Of a DNA stretch of 64,000 nucleotides, positions 33,340 through 44,166 are shown one piece after another. The DNA comes from Platerodrilus igneus (taxonomy: Eukaryota; Arthropoda; Insecta; Coleoptera; Lycidae). Location of the stretch: the NCBI GenBank assembly GCA_036346225.1, contig JARFIW010001750.1, positions 2,728,001 to 2,792,000 of the forward strand, in the 5' to 3' direction. Positions within the stretch are counted from its first letter, which is position 1. The number at the start of each line of letters is the position of its first letter. Both the position numbers and the translations under genes were made by a program. The notes under the pieces are model-generated. The model was not told where the DNA came from and did no database searches. It worked only from the letters and a program-made list of their open reading frames with translations.

Positions 33340-34030
33340 TTTTTGACTTATTGTTAGTGATTGGTTAGTGCTCTTTATTGCTCATAGAATAAGTATCATC
33401 TTCCAAGTTTTTTACATTCAATTTTCAAAAGGGATGACAGTTTCACACTTCGCTAAAAGGATTAACAAAAATTTTCGGCCAATTGTTAGTTTTTGATTAG
33501 TGCTCTTTTGTGCCTAATGAGCAAATTTAGTACACCCAATCAATTTTGAGAAAATTGACATTTTAAAGCATTCATCAAAACTGTTGTTATTGCTTCATTA
33601 ATGCTTTTTAATATTTTCAATATGTTAGACCACCCGCGCGTTTTCAAAAAGCGCGTACTAATTATTAACAAAAATTTATAGGAGTCCATGGGGCCCCTAT
33701 AGGCACTCTTAAGTGCTGCGTGGTATATTTATCACGTTTGAAAGTTTTACAAACAAAACTAAGTGGTTTTTACGCAAATGTTGTGTTGTAAAGCACTAAT
33801 GGAAATTGTTCGTCCACTCATTAGTGTCCCATTCATGTTGTTTAGTTTCATGATACATTATCCTGTCCAAAAGTTTTTCAAATACTATTTTCAAAAGGGC
33901 GAACCCATTTCGCGGTTTCATGAAGGTTAGTGTTTATAGGCAATTTTATCGCATCCAAGAGTTTTCAGAAATAGATTTTGTAAAGTATTAAAAATATTAT
34001 CCGGACATTCATTAAAGCACTATAGTGCTT
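33340..34030. repeat. Degenerate TTAGTGCT-rich repeat array, part 2
   Basis: The same phrases as at 26640-28081 recur: TTAGTGCTCTTT, GTTTCACACTTCGC and AACAAAAATTTTCGGCC. The orientation is the same as part 1, although the adjoining tail at 33070-33275 is inverted. Confidence 0.65.
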
Positions 34031-34169
34031 CACACGAGAAGTTATGCAGTACCCGTATTTTCGAAAAATTATATTTTCAAAAAGGCTGGCCGAATTATTA
34101 GCACGTCGTTGAAAATTATTATGATTTGGATTTCCATTCTGAAACTTTTTGGACGCATACCTCCATTGT

Positions 34170-35170
34170 TTCCCATCCTGTGCTATAACCTACACATTTC
34201 CCGGAAATTCCTACAACTTACATCTTTCACTATCTGTGTGCAAGTGTCTAATTTAGGTCTATCTCAACTTCTCTTTTTTCCTTTCTTTACTTCTATGATA
34301 TATCGCGCACTATTCATTCATGCCTTCATCCTATCTCTCTAATTTTTTTACTGTCTTCCACATATTTCTTTCTATCTTTACTATTTCTAGAACCTGTTTC
34401 ATTCTTAATTTTGTCTGTCAATGTTATCTTCATCATACGTCTGTAGCACCACATTTCAAAATATTCTATCTTGTTTCTGTATGCTTCTTCTACTGTCCAC
34501 GTTTTACAGCCGTACAATACTCTGCTCCACACAGATGCTTTCAACAATGTTTTCCTTGTTTCTATGTTTGTTGTCCTCGAACGTAAAACATGCATTTTCT
34601 TGTTAAATACAGCACGGTTTTGTGCAAATATTTTCTTATATCTGTTGCACTTTTCCTCTCTTGTGTTACTTGGTCTCCTAGGTAGCAGAAATCAGTAAAC
34701 TCTGAATTTTCGTTTTCTGTTTTTTATTCTGTTTGTTCTCCTGCTTTACATACTAGTACTTTAGTTTTATTTTTGTTGATTTTCATACTGTATCTCTCCA
34801 TTAGAACGGTTTCCATTTCATTAAGAGCTGCTTATAACTCTTCCTTGCTAGATGTTTATGCCGCTACATCATCTGCAAATTGAAGCATGCCAATCGTTGT
34901 CTTTGCATAGTAATTGCAAATGTCTTCCTGCATTTGGCAGTATTCATTGCCTTTTCGATACACAAGTTAAAAATTAACAAGGATAGCGTACATCTTTGTT
35001 TCACCTCTTTCCTAACATTCACTTCTCTGCGTTCCTGTTCTAATTCTATTACCGCTATTTGTTCTTTGTATAAGCTATGTACTATACCTCTATTTTTGTA
35101 ATTCATTCGGAGTGTTATTTCGAACATTTTTTCCTATTTTACATTGTCGAATGTTTTTTTTTCGGATTTA
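34170..35170 (-). pseudogene. Decayed RTE-like LINE, C-terminal half (copy 1)
   Basis: On the minus strand 34595-34326 gives the post-RT region with SVWSRVLYGCKTWTVEEAYR and IEYFEMWCYRRMMKITLTDK, as in the C-terminal part of RTE-type polyproteins. Upstream (34860-35150) fragments of the RT palm occur, including VKQRCTLSLLIFNLCIEKA where other copies have VRQGC..SP. Multiple stops break it. It is a close relative of the copy immediately to its right and of the LINE in the MGAT2-like intron. Confidence 0.8.
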
Positions 35171-35439
35171 CAAACCCTATATACACGCTTTCCTTTTTTC
35201 TATTGTTTTCTAAAAATGCACCCTATTTCACCGATAGTCAATGATAAGCGAAGGGGTGTGTGTGAGTAAAGTGACGGCTATTAAAGTAGCTCTCTACTTA
35301 GACATTTGCCGAATCAACAGTTTTCAAATTACTCGTTTCGCACAATCAACATTTGTTGAGATTATTGCAAAACCAATACCTGTAGTTGCTTATGACAATC
35401 ATAAGGATGAAATGCATTTACTTTTTTATTATTAGGTTT

Positions 35440-37115
35440 TCTGTCTTGGAACTGGTTGGACGCGTACTTCAATTGATTTCTATTCAGAGCCAACTTACAC
35501 ATTTCCTTAAATTTCTACAGCCTACATCATTAACTATCTGTGTGCAATAGCCTATTCTAGGCTTACCGCTTTTTTTCTCTGCTTTCAATATATTCCATAC
35601 TATTCCCTTATGTCTTAGAACGTGCCTAATCGTCCCATCTTTCTTATTTTTTTACCGTTTTCCACATATTTCTTTCTTCCTCTGCCATTTCTAGATCCTC
35701 TTTCTTCTTAACTTTGTCTGTCCATGACAGTTTCATCATATGTTTATAGCACCACATTTCAAAGGCTTCTACTATTTTCCTGCCCACTTCTCCTACTGTC
35801 CACGTTTCACAGCCATACAGTTGTGTGCTTCAAATATGTGCTTTAAGCAATCTTTTTTTGATTTTTATGTTTGTTGTCTCGAACATAGTAGTTGCTTTTT
35901 CTTGTTAAATGCATCACAGCTTTGTGTTAATCTTTGTTTTATATCTCTTGCACGTTTCCTATCTTGCGTTATTTAGCTTCCTAGGTAGCATAAATCGTTA
36001 ACCTCTTAGAAGTTCTCGTTTCCTATTTGTATTATGCTTTTTGAATTATTATCCACTCAATTACATACTAATACTTTAGTTTTATTTTTGTTATTTTTAT
36101 ACCGTATCTCTCCGTTAAAACTGTTTCCATTTCATTAAGACCTGCCTCTAAGTCTCCCTTGCTAGATGCTAATACCGTTATATCATCTGCAAATCTCAGC
36201 ATATCAATCGCTTGTCCCTGTATAATAATTTCAATCGCATTTGACAGTATTAATTGCTTCTTCGTTATACGAGTTAAAAATTAACGGGGATAACGCATAT
36301 CCCTGTTTCACCTCTTTTTTAATATTTACTTCTATACGTTCCTGCTCTAATTCTGTTACCGCTGCTTGCTCTTTGTATAAGCTATGGACTATCATATCCG
36401 TTTATCCTTATAACTAATTCCAATCTTTTTGTGTATTTCGAACATTTTTTTCCATTTTACATTTGCGAATGCTTTTTCCCAATCTACAAAACCTATATAC
36501 ACACTCTCTGCTTCCTCTATCGTTTTCTTCATTATCACCTTTAAAGCTAAAATGCACTTTCGTGTTGAACTGTTTCACCTAAATCCAAATTGATTTTCTC
36601 ATATTTCTTTAGCCTGTTTTTCCACCCGCCTTTGTACAGATCTAGTTAATATTTTTGACACGTGTGCCGTCAAACATATTGTGCAAAAATTTTTATATCT
36701 ATCCGTACTTCTCTTGTTTGGTATAGTGACTACGATGTTACTTTTGAAATCTTTGGGTATCTCGCCTGTCTCATACATATAGCTTACAAGTTGAAAGAGA
36801 CGTTCTGATAATGCTTGTCCAGCGGTTTATAGGGTGTCTGCCTGCACCTTATCTATATCTGATGCCTTATTATTTTTCAGACTTCTTAATGCTAATCTTA
36901 CTCATCTCTAGGTATAGGATGTCCGAAGTCATCCTTTTCTGTATCTGATTCCTACTAGAATGCTTCTAGCTCCTGTCCTGCACATAAATCCCCTATATAT
37001 TCTTGCCATCTAATCACTGTCTTTACATTTTCTGTAATAATGTCTTCTCCCACGCCCCTTTATATTTTTGATATATGGTTTTATACTTATAAAATTTCTT
37101 CTAACCATACATCGT
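35440..37115 (-). pseudogene. Decayed RTE-like LINE, RT and C-terminal part (copy 2)
   Basis: Minus-strand fragments in order from the right are YMYETGEIPKDFKSNIVVTI (36770), QFGFR (36590), ESVYIGFVDWEKAFANVKWK (36500), QAIDMLRFADDITVLASSKG (36210) and a C-terminal stretch with ENGKKIRKMG near 35650. The FADD box is intact, but frameshifts and stops abound. The endonuclease half is missing. It lies directly beside copy 1 in the same orientation. Confidence 0.85.
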
Positions 37116-37390
37116 TAAAAATATAGGCACCAAATAGATTGGAGAAGTCAAACATAAATTTCCGCCGAACTTGTCCTGGAGAGAACGGCTGGTGATGATG
37201 ATTATGTTACTTGAGTACTACTAAGTGAATCATTGTCATTGTCATTTGCATACTATTTGATGTATGTTGCATTAGGTGACTTGTATTTCTAGTTTTCATT
37301 ACTGTTCTTGGCATGATCTACGTCTTTGTAGTCCTATGATGTTGTTGGTTTTTGGGGTTAATGCATCCCCGAAGAATATCTATAAATGTT
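37116..37390. other. Short unassigned gap
   Basis: About 275 bp between the LINE relics and the fold-back element. Nothing recognised. Confidence 0.5.
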
Positions 37391-37507
37391 GCTGACAGTA
37401 GTATAAATACAGGCGAATCATGACCACATTTCCTCCAGCATCCACATTTCCTCACACATCTGGACTAAATTTACATGTAAATTCCCATAAGGAGGATCCG
37501 CTGTGAG

Positions 37508-37536
37508 GGAGCAAGGAGAGATTCCCTCCTTGCTCC
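37508..37536. repeat. Subterminal hairpin of element 1, left arm
   Basis: GGAGCAAGGAG faces CTCCTTGCTCC across a six-base loop, a perfect stem about 110 bp from the element end. The mirror copy in the right arm is at about 43293-43327. Conservation in both arms suggests it was part of the ancestral terminus. Confidence 0.75.
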
Positions 37537-37644
37537 TCTCCTTGCTCAGACACCGCCACATCAACCATTTTGTTTACGTCACACCCGTTTTCTTTCCACC
37601 CGCGAGATAAATCTTTCTCAACATTTCCACCCACGAGATAAATC

Positions 37645-38240
37645 TATCTTGTTTGGTATCACTTACTATCAGATTTTTCTCAGCTACACGAATTTCTAGG
37701 AATTTTGTAGATAGCATCCTCCCCCAGGGAGCTACCCTCATTTTTAAGATTTTTTTACCAGCAGCGATTTCTGACCGTTCTTATAAATTTTTTAGTAATG
37801 CGACACATCAAATTAGTCTAGAATTTTACGCAGAATCCGAATCTGCAAACATTTAAAATTCGACCACCCCTTACAGTTTTACACACATACTCTCTAGCGA
37901 TCATATAAGAGATTATTTTTGTTTCTTTCGCGATAAATATATGTTGTTTGGTGTCAATTAATATTAGATTTTTCTCAGCTACCTGAATTTCTAGGAATTT
38001 TTTAGATAGCATCATCCCCCAGCGAGCTACCCTCACTACCCTCATTTTAAGAATTTTTACCGGTAACGATTTCTGACCGTTCTTATAAATTTTTTAGCCA
38101 TGCGACACATCAAATTAGTTTACAATTTTACGCAGAATCCGAATCTGCAAACATATCAAATTCGACCACCCCTTTCCGTTTTACACACATACCCACTAGC
38201 AAACATATAAAAGATTATTTTTGTTTTTTTTAAGATAAAT
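37645..38240. repeat. Tandem duplication of about 295 bp, left arm only
   Basis: Two direct copies (about 37650-37940 and 37945-38240) share TTTCTCAGCTAC, AATTTCTAGGAATTTT, GATTTCTGACCGTTCTTATA and CGCAGAATCCGAATCTGC. The right arm carries this unit once (about 42890-43190), so the duplication arose after the arms became inverted copies. There is no coding content. Confidence 0.85.
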
Positions 38241-38689
38241 GAGTAGTAGCATTGGATGATCCGATAACAAATCCACCTTATGCAATTCACCCATTGGATC
38301 CACCCGAACCACCACTCGGGGCGTTCTTTCTTAGGGTATGATACATAAGTTTCTCAACCAGAAATTTTTTTAAAACTAAACTGCAGGTACACGAATACTA
38401 ACTACACCATGCGCGACAACGCCAAACTTTTCCTTAGCGCCTTAAGATTTCTAAGAATTTTTAACATAACTTTTTCCACACTTTATTTATTTTCTTTTCT
38501 ATTCACCTGTCTTATATCTACATCCTTGCTAAATTATAATTTTCCTGCAAGTCATTCCTAAAAGAAAATCTAAAAACCATTCTTAAAACTTTTTATTACA
38601 GACAATTTTTTACTAATACAGTTTAAATTTTGTAAATCACATTTCTAAATACATATTCACAATTTTTATTCTTAACCTAGAACTCCTCA

Positions 38690-39618
38690 CATCGGCTTAT
38701 ACTTATTAATATTTATTTCTAAATAGAGCACCGTTTCCAAAGACCAGCCGGACCCACGTGTTTCAAATTCGACTGATTTTGTTCTCATGGTTTTGCTTAA
38801 GACCTCGTACATATTTTCCAGATTACTAGAAGACGTTATAACCATATTTTTTGTTAAAGGATAATACATCGGTAGTCTCTTCTCCCATTTTTGTGTAGAT
38901 GCCGCAGAGTTCACAATTTACTTTTATTGCTGTATGTTGTGTTCTTTTTTCATTAATTAATAGAATAAACCGCTGTTTCTGCTTCCAAAAAAACTCGGAC
39001 ACTCCATCGTCGACACTAGCGTTCTTTATGCGATAGCTAGCCATACGGTTGTTAAACGCTGTGAAAACCATTTCTACACCATCTTCGCCAGTAGCGGTAA
39101 CTGTTGCATTTTTATGTCTTCTGTTGCTCTTCAAGTGTTCGGCATACAGTCTTTTTCACTTCGAAATAGCATACTTTACACAGAACTTGTGGTTGTTTCA
39201 TACAAGATCCTTTAACAGCTGGCGCAGCTGAACGTTTACGGCTTAATGACATGCCGTGCTGTTTTTCCTTGTGCCGCAGTAAGTTGTCCCTTCTCGTAAA
39301 AGCGATACCGCAAGACCCACAGTTTAAGTACTTTGCTGCTGACGGATGTATCTTAACCGTGGACGATGTTACACCACGACGTTTGTTCTGGTGCCGTTTG
39401 AGAGCATTTTTCCAGGTATATGAAGCACCACAAGAATTGCAATTAACAATATTTTCGGATGACATCTTTCTTCGACCAGCTTCCATGGATAGGCCATGGT
39501 TTATATACATTTTGGAAACAATCGAATATTGCCGACGACATTCGAAGAGTGCACAAGCGCGGCCACTAAACCAATTAACATTAATACCAAGTATTCCGTA
39601 CTTTCGTAGGTAGCTCAT
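38690..39618 (-). pseudogene. C2H2 zinc-finger mobile-element protein, left-arm copy
   Basis: Starting at 39618 (MSYLRKYGILGINVNW) the protein has a C2H2-like finger with NCNSCGASYTWKNALKRHQN (39455-39400) and another, NCGSCGIAFTRRDNLLRHKE followed by KQH (39330-39265). A third C..C motif is VLCKVC (about 39185). After a frameshift near 39120 it continues MVFTAFNNRMASYRIKNASV (39070-39010), HTAIKVNCELCGIYTKMGEE (38940-38875) and GSGWSLETVLYLEININKYK (38740-38700). Zinc-finger leaders followed by SYRI..KVN.EL..Y..GSGW..ININK segments occur in large arthropod virus-like/Polinton-linked proteins, as I recall. The polymerase that might follow is absent. Confidence 0.65.
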
Positions 39619-39895
39619 TTCCTAGAACCTAATCTTCCGCATAGCGGTCGATAGCACGTGATTATTTCTAAAGCCGGCAAGTACTCGATACCACCCAAAT
39701 AGAGAATTAGATGCTCGCTGTCTGTTAACTTCCGTTTGCCTCGTAAAAGGTAGAAAAAACTCGGTCAATCATCCTCGACCCGCTCCCATTCTGATAATTT
39801 CCAAACACTTTTCAAACGACAATGGTCTCAGAATTTTTAAACCTCCTAGGTAGCTATAAGTCGTGATCAATTACACGTTCGAGCTACCCGTAAAT

Positions 39896-40496
39896 AAGGA
39901 TTCTCTCTAATAAGAAATTAAAGTTTCCATGTACGTTGCACCAGCCATTGGAAATAGTAAAAATGTTAAACCTATAAAGGTGATTATTAATTGTGGTTTA
40001 GAAAAATAGTAGTTTTCTTGTACTAAATAAAAAGCTTAGATTGATTAATGTATATGGTTACATATTCCCGTACACATCCACAAACATCTGCTTACGTTCA
40101 CATACGGACATGGCGATGCCGGTAGTTTTTGTTTAGCAAATAGTAGGAAAGATACGTTAGGTGTTAGTGTGTGGAAACCCATCGGATCGTTGGATTCAAA
40201 AAGAACAGTGCGGCGGAATGTATGGTGGTTCTCGTTAGAATAATCGAAGGTGGTTAATCGATCGTATTAGATGTTTAAATATGCGAAAGTGTCAAAGCCT
40301 ACATGAGCAAAATTTAATTATCAGACAAAAAAAGTGCGCGATGTGCTATACTTATAAAGAAAGTATAGAATGATGCTTTGCAGCGGTCCTAGCAGTAAAA
40401 AAGGCGACTGACTTTTTCAACCAACTACAAGAATAGGAGTAGCGCAGAGAAGGGGCGCATGTATTATACAGCGCACTGTTACTATAAAATATGTTA
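39896..40496. other. Unpaired centre of fold-back element 1
   Basis: About 600 bp between the two arms. No long open frame and no recognised family. It could carry a promoter for the two divergent zinc-finger copies, which point away from it, but no clear core promoter was seen. Confidence 0.5.
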
Positions 40497-40884
40497 GTTT
40501 ACGGGTAACTCGAACGTGTAATTGATCAACACTTATAGCTCTTTCGAAGGTTTAAAAATTCTGAGACCATTGTCGTTTGAAAAATGTTTTGAAATCATCA
40601 GAATGGGAGGGGTTTGAAATATAAGTTCGATGGATGATTGGCCGAGTTTTACGAGGGAAGCGGAAGTTAACAGACAGCGATCATCTAATTCTCTATTTGG
40701 GTAGTATCGAGTACTTGTCGGCTCTAGAAATAATTACGTGCGACCGACCGCTATGCGGAAGATTTTGTTCTAGGAAATGAGCAACCTACGAAAGTACGGA
40801 ATACTTGGTATTGATGCTAATTGGTTTAGTGACCGCGCTTTTGCACTCTTCGAGTGTCTTCGGCAATCTTTGATTATTACCAAA

Positions 40885-41299
40885 ATGTATGTTCAGCGCG
40901 GGGGGTCTTATAACTTTGTACATCGACTTACCTCAGCGGTTTTTTGTTGTTCTAAGCTGCAGTTCCTATTCCTTCAACTAAGTGGACTGTATGCGAGATT
41001 TAGTCCGTGTTACGTTGCACTTGCACTGTGTTTTTTAGGGGTTTAACAAATAAATTCACATTCCGCTGCACTATGACTAACTTACGTTACCGAACGAAAA
41101 ATCGACTGTTTTGCTTCGATATCCATAAGAGAGTGTTTGTTCACTACTCTTAGTCCAACTTATTCACACATGCACAAGGAATTTTTACGGCAGGATATAA
41201 GGGAACAAGGGATGACAGTTTTACTATTAGATTTACAACTACAAATTTACGACTTAAAATTAAACACGACAACCTGCGACAAAGAGACCGAACAATGTA
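40885..41299. mobile_element. Solo LTR inserted in the right arm of element 1
   Basis: A 405 bp block (40890-41294) begins TGTTCAGC and ends CGAACA, giving TGTTC...GAACA ends. It is flanked by the 5 bp duplication ATGTA (40885-40889 and 41295-41299). The left arm of the same fold-back element shows the uninterrupted sequence CAAAATGTATATAAACC, an internal empty site. The ends and duplication length fit a solo LTR; the family (copia- or BEL-like) is not determined. An AATAAA-type signal lies near 41045. Confidence 0.8.
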
Positions 41300-41492
41300 T
41301 ATAAACCATGGCCTATCCATGGAAGCGGGTCGAAGAAAAATGTCATCCGAAAATATTTTTAATTGCAACTCTTGTGGTGCTTCCTATACCTGGAAAAATG
41401 CTCTCAAACAACACCAGAACAAATGTCGTGATGTAACATCGTTCACGATTAAGCTTATACATCCGTCAGCAGCAAAGTATTAAAACTAGGGG

Positions 41493-41826
41493 TCTTGCGG
41501 TATCAGGTGTTGCCGTGGATCAATGTAGTAAGCGTAAGACTACGGATTCCAAGGTCCTGGGTTCAAATCCCGACACGGCCGACTGTTTGAAAAATGACAG
41601 CTGAGCATTTTTCACAAAAATTACGCCCTCGTTCGGATGAGAGGTTAAATGGAGGTCCCGTGTGTGAGTGTTGTCACGCACGTTAAAGATCCCTACCTAC
41701 CTTGCCTGGAACGGAAAGGGTTCGGCAGAATTCTAAATTCCCAGGCAACAAAAAACTCGTCTCCTGGCCAATGTAGTACCTTCTTGTGGAGCATTGGAAA
41801 TATAAATGCACGGTTCTTGCGGTATC
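41493..41826 (+). mobile_element. tRNA-derived SINE, copy 2, inside the right arm of element 1
   Basis: The SINE spans 41505-41814 and has perfect 12 bp target duplications TCTTGCGGTATC (41493-41504 and 41815-41826). It shares the tRNA-like head with B box GGTTCAAATCC and the body phrases of copy 1 (for example ATTACGCCCTCGTTCGGATG). The left arm of the fold-back element carries the empty site, GGTCTTGCGGTATCGCTTTT in complement near 39300. It interrupts the second zinc finger. Confidence 0.95.
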
Positions 41827-42814
41827 GCTTTTACGATAATGGCCAACTTACTGCGGCACAAGGAAAAACAGCACGGTATGTCATTAAGCCGTAAACGTTC
41901 AGCTCCGCCAGCTGTTAAAGGGTCTTGTACGAAACAACCACAAATTCTGTGTAAAGTATGCGATTTCTAAGTGGAAAAGATATGTATGCCGCACACTTGA
42001 GGAGCAACAGACATAAAAATGCAACATTACCGCTACTGACGAAGATGGTGTAGAAATGGTTGGCACAGCGTTTAACGACCGTATGGCTAGCTATCGCATA
42101 AAGAACGCTAATGTAGACGATAGAGTGTCCGTGTTTCTTTGGAAGCAGAAACACCGGTTTATTCGATTAATTAATGAAAAAGGAACACAATATACAGCAA
42201 TAAAAGTTAATTACGAACTCTACGGCATCTACACAAAAATGGGAGAAGAGACTACCGATATGAAATCCTTTAACACAAAAAATATGATTCGAGCATCTTC
42301 TAGTAATCTGGAAAATATATACGAGGTCTTAAGCGAAACCATGAGAACAAAATAAGAGGAATTTGAAACACGTTGGTCCGACTGGTCTTTAGAATTGATG
42401 CTCTATTTAGAAATAAATATTAATAAGTATAAACCGATGTTAGGAGTTCTAGGTTAAAAATAAAAATTGTGAATATGTATTTAGAAATGTGATTTACAAA
42501 ATTTAAACTGTATTAGTAAAAAATTGTCTGTAATAAAAAGTTTTAAGAATGGTTTTTAGATATTCTTTTAGGAATGAGTTGCAGGAAAGTTATAATTTAG
42601 CAAGGATGTAGATATAAGACAGGTGAATAGAAAAGAAAATAAATAAAGCGTTGAAAAAGTTATGTTAAAAATTCTTGGAAATCTTAAGGTGCTAGGGAAA
42701 AGTTTGGAGATGTCGTGCATGGTGTAGTTAGTATTCGTGTACCTGCAGTTTAGTTTTAAAAAAATTTCTTGTTGAGAAACTTATGTATCATTCCCTAAGA
42801 AAGAACGCCCAAGT

Positions 42815-42890
42815 GGTGGATCCGGTGGATCGGGTGGATCCAACGGGTGGATCCCATAAGGTGGATCTATTTTCGGATCATCCAATCCTA
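42815..42890. repeat. GGTGGATC short tandem repeats
   Basis: Five to six GGATC/GGTGGATC motifs in about 70 bp of the right arm. The corresponding left-arm stretch (about 38255-38330) has the same motif pattern in complement, more degraded. Confidence 0.7.
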
Positions 42891-43441
42891 CTACTCATTT
42901 ATCTTAAAAGAAACAAAAATAATCTTTTATATGTTTGCTAGAGGGTATGTGTATAAAACGGTTAGGGGTGGTCGGATTTTAAATCTATTTGCAGATTCGG
43001 ATTCTACGTAAAATTCTAAACTACTTTGATGTGTCCGCACGGCTAAAAAATTTATAAGAACGGTCAGAAATCGTTACAGGTAAAAATTCTTAAAATGAGG
43101 GTAGCTCCTGGGGGATGATGCTATCTAAAAAAATTCTAGAAATTTAGGTAGCTGAGAAAAGTCTGATATTAACTGATACCAAACAAGCTAGATTTATCTC
43201 GTGGGTGGAAATGTGAAGAAAGATTTATCTCGCGGGTGGAAAGAAAACGGGTGTGACGTAATCAAAATGGTTGGGGGGGGGTCCGAGCAAAGAGTTGAGC
43301 AAGGAGGGAATCTCTCCTTGCTCCCTCACAGCGGATCCTCATTATGGGAATTTACATGTAAATTTGGTCCAGATGTGTGAGGAAATGTGGATGCCGGAGG
43401 AAATGTGGTCATGATTCGCCTGTATTTGTTCTACTGCTGAC

Positions 43442-43685
43442 GCTTTGTAAGTACCAAATACTGCATCAAATAAAAACCTAAAGTTTCTGTTCTTGGTTAT
43501 TTTCGCGTTGGTACCATAGATATCAATTTTTGTTTATGACGATGTGTTAGATAAATTTTCTTTGTAACAGTACTTATTAAAGGGTAATACCTATACAACT
43601 AATACAGACACAAGTAATTCGTGTGAACTGTAACGTTTATCTCTAATAATTGTGCAGTTCCTGTTCATATTGTATTACTTTACAG
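43442..43685. other. Gap between fold-back element 1 and the MGAT2-like gene
   Basis: Noncoding AT-rich DNA ending in a pyrimidine-rich stretch and TTTACAG at 43679-43685. This would serve as a splice acceptor for an exon holding the start codon, implying an upstream noncoding exon. Confidence 0.45.
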
Positions 43686-43725
43686 AGATGATATGGGATG
43701 AACCATCAACAACAAAACAACAAAG

Positions 43726-44166
43726 ATGCTTCCACGAATTTGGACCAAGCAACTTTTCTTTATACCTGTAGCGTTTTTTACGGTTTGGTTCATCTTCAGT
43801 TTTCTTACCTTCCTCCATCCTACAAATTTCTTCAAGGAAGATGCACCTACTGGGGAACGCATACAGATAATAGATAATATTGAAATTCGTCGAACAAATT
43901 CATATACTTCAACCAAAGTGCCTTATGCAATTTCTAATGCAGATCACATAAAGGAATTGATTGTTAATAGGAAAGCACAGAAGAAAATATCAAAAAGTAC
44001 TACTAGTACACCGACTGAAGCCGTGCAAAATTTGACACAAAGTGCCATTAACCGTAGTATTAGTGATATTAAAAAAATAATTAATCAGGTTAATTCTGAA
44101 CAAAAGGTTCTCAGTGATGAAAAATTTAAACCAGAAGACAACGATATGGTGGTGATTGTAGTTCAG
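43726..44166 (+). CDS. Mgat2: MGAT2-like N-acetylglucosaminyltransferase II, first coding exon
   Basis: This exon encodes the N-terminal part of alpha-1,6-mannosyl-glycoprotein 2-beta-N-acetylglucosaminyltransferase, the Golgi enzyme that adds GlcNAc to the alpha-1,6 mannose arm of N-glycans. From ATG 43726 (context CAAAGATGC) it has a short cytosolic head, then a signal anchor (FFIPVAFFTVWFIFSFLTF, residues about 11-30) giving type II topology. A low-complexity stem rich in S, T and N follows. It ends NDMVVIVVQ, the start of the catalytic domain, exactly at a consensus donor GTAAGT (44167). The exon is 147 codons, phase 0. The next exon at 53620 starts VHNRVTYLEYLI, completing the family signature VIVVQVHNR..YL. 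The call rests on that signature; the stem is not diagnostic. Confidence 0.85.

Larger units (their letters stand above)
40777..42440 (+). pseudogene. C2H2 zinc-finger mobile-element protein, right-arm copy
   Basis: This is the mirror copy of 39618-38690. It starts at 40777 with MSNLRKYGILGIDANW. A solo LTR interrupts it at 40890-41294. The frame resumes at 41295 with MYINHGLSMEAGRRKM and the first finger (NCNSCGASYTWKNALKQHQN), and is interrupted again by a SINE at 41505-41814. It then runs through NLLRHKEKQH (about 41850), CKVCDF (41955), MVGTAFNDRMASYRIKNANV (42056-42115), QYTAIKVNYELYGIYTKMGE (42190-42248) and ININKYKPM (42415-42440). It is dead through both insertions plus stops, but its last third is better preserved than the left copy. 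Confidence 0.65.
37391..43441. mobile_element. Fold-back element 1: Polinton-like ends, 6 bp target duplication
   Basis: The element spans 37397-43435. It starts AGTAGTATAAATACAGGCG and its other end, read inward, starts AGTAGAACAAATACAGGCG. It is flanked on both sides by GCTGAC (37391-37396 and 43436-43441). The inverted arms are enormous: 37397-39895 pairs with 40497-43435, leaving a spacer of about 600 bp. Each arm carries the 5' part of a zinc-finger protein gene. AG..CT ends, 6 bp duplications and long inverted repeats are known hallmarks of Polinton/Maverick elements. No polymerase B motif, integrase, ATPase or capsid gene was recognised inside, so it is non-autonomous. The right arm has since received a SINE and a solo LTR. 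Confidence 0.85.

Noticed and set aside
37391..43441. Full autonomous Polinton or endogenous virus
   Set aside because: No polymerase B catalytic motif, integrase, packaging ATPase, protease or capsid gene could be recognised, so only a non-autonomous Polinton-like element is claimed.
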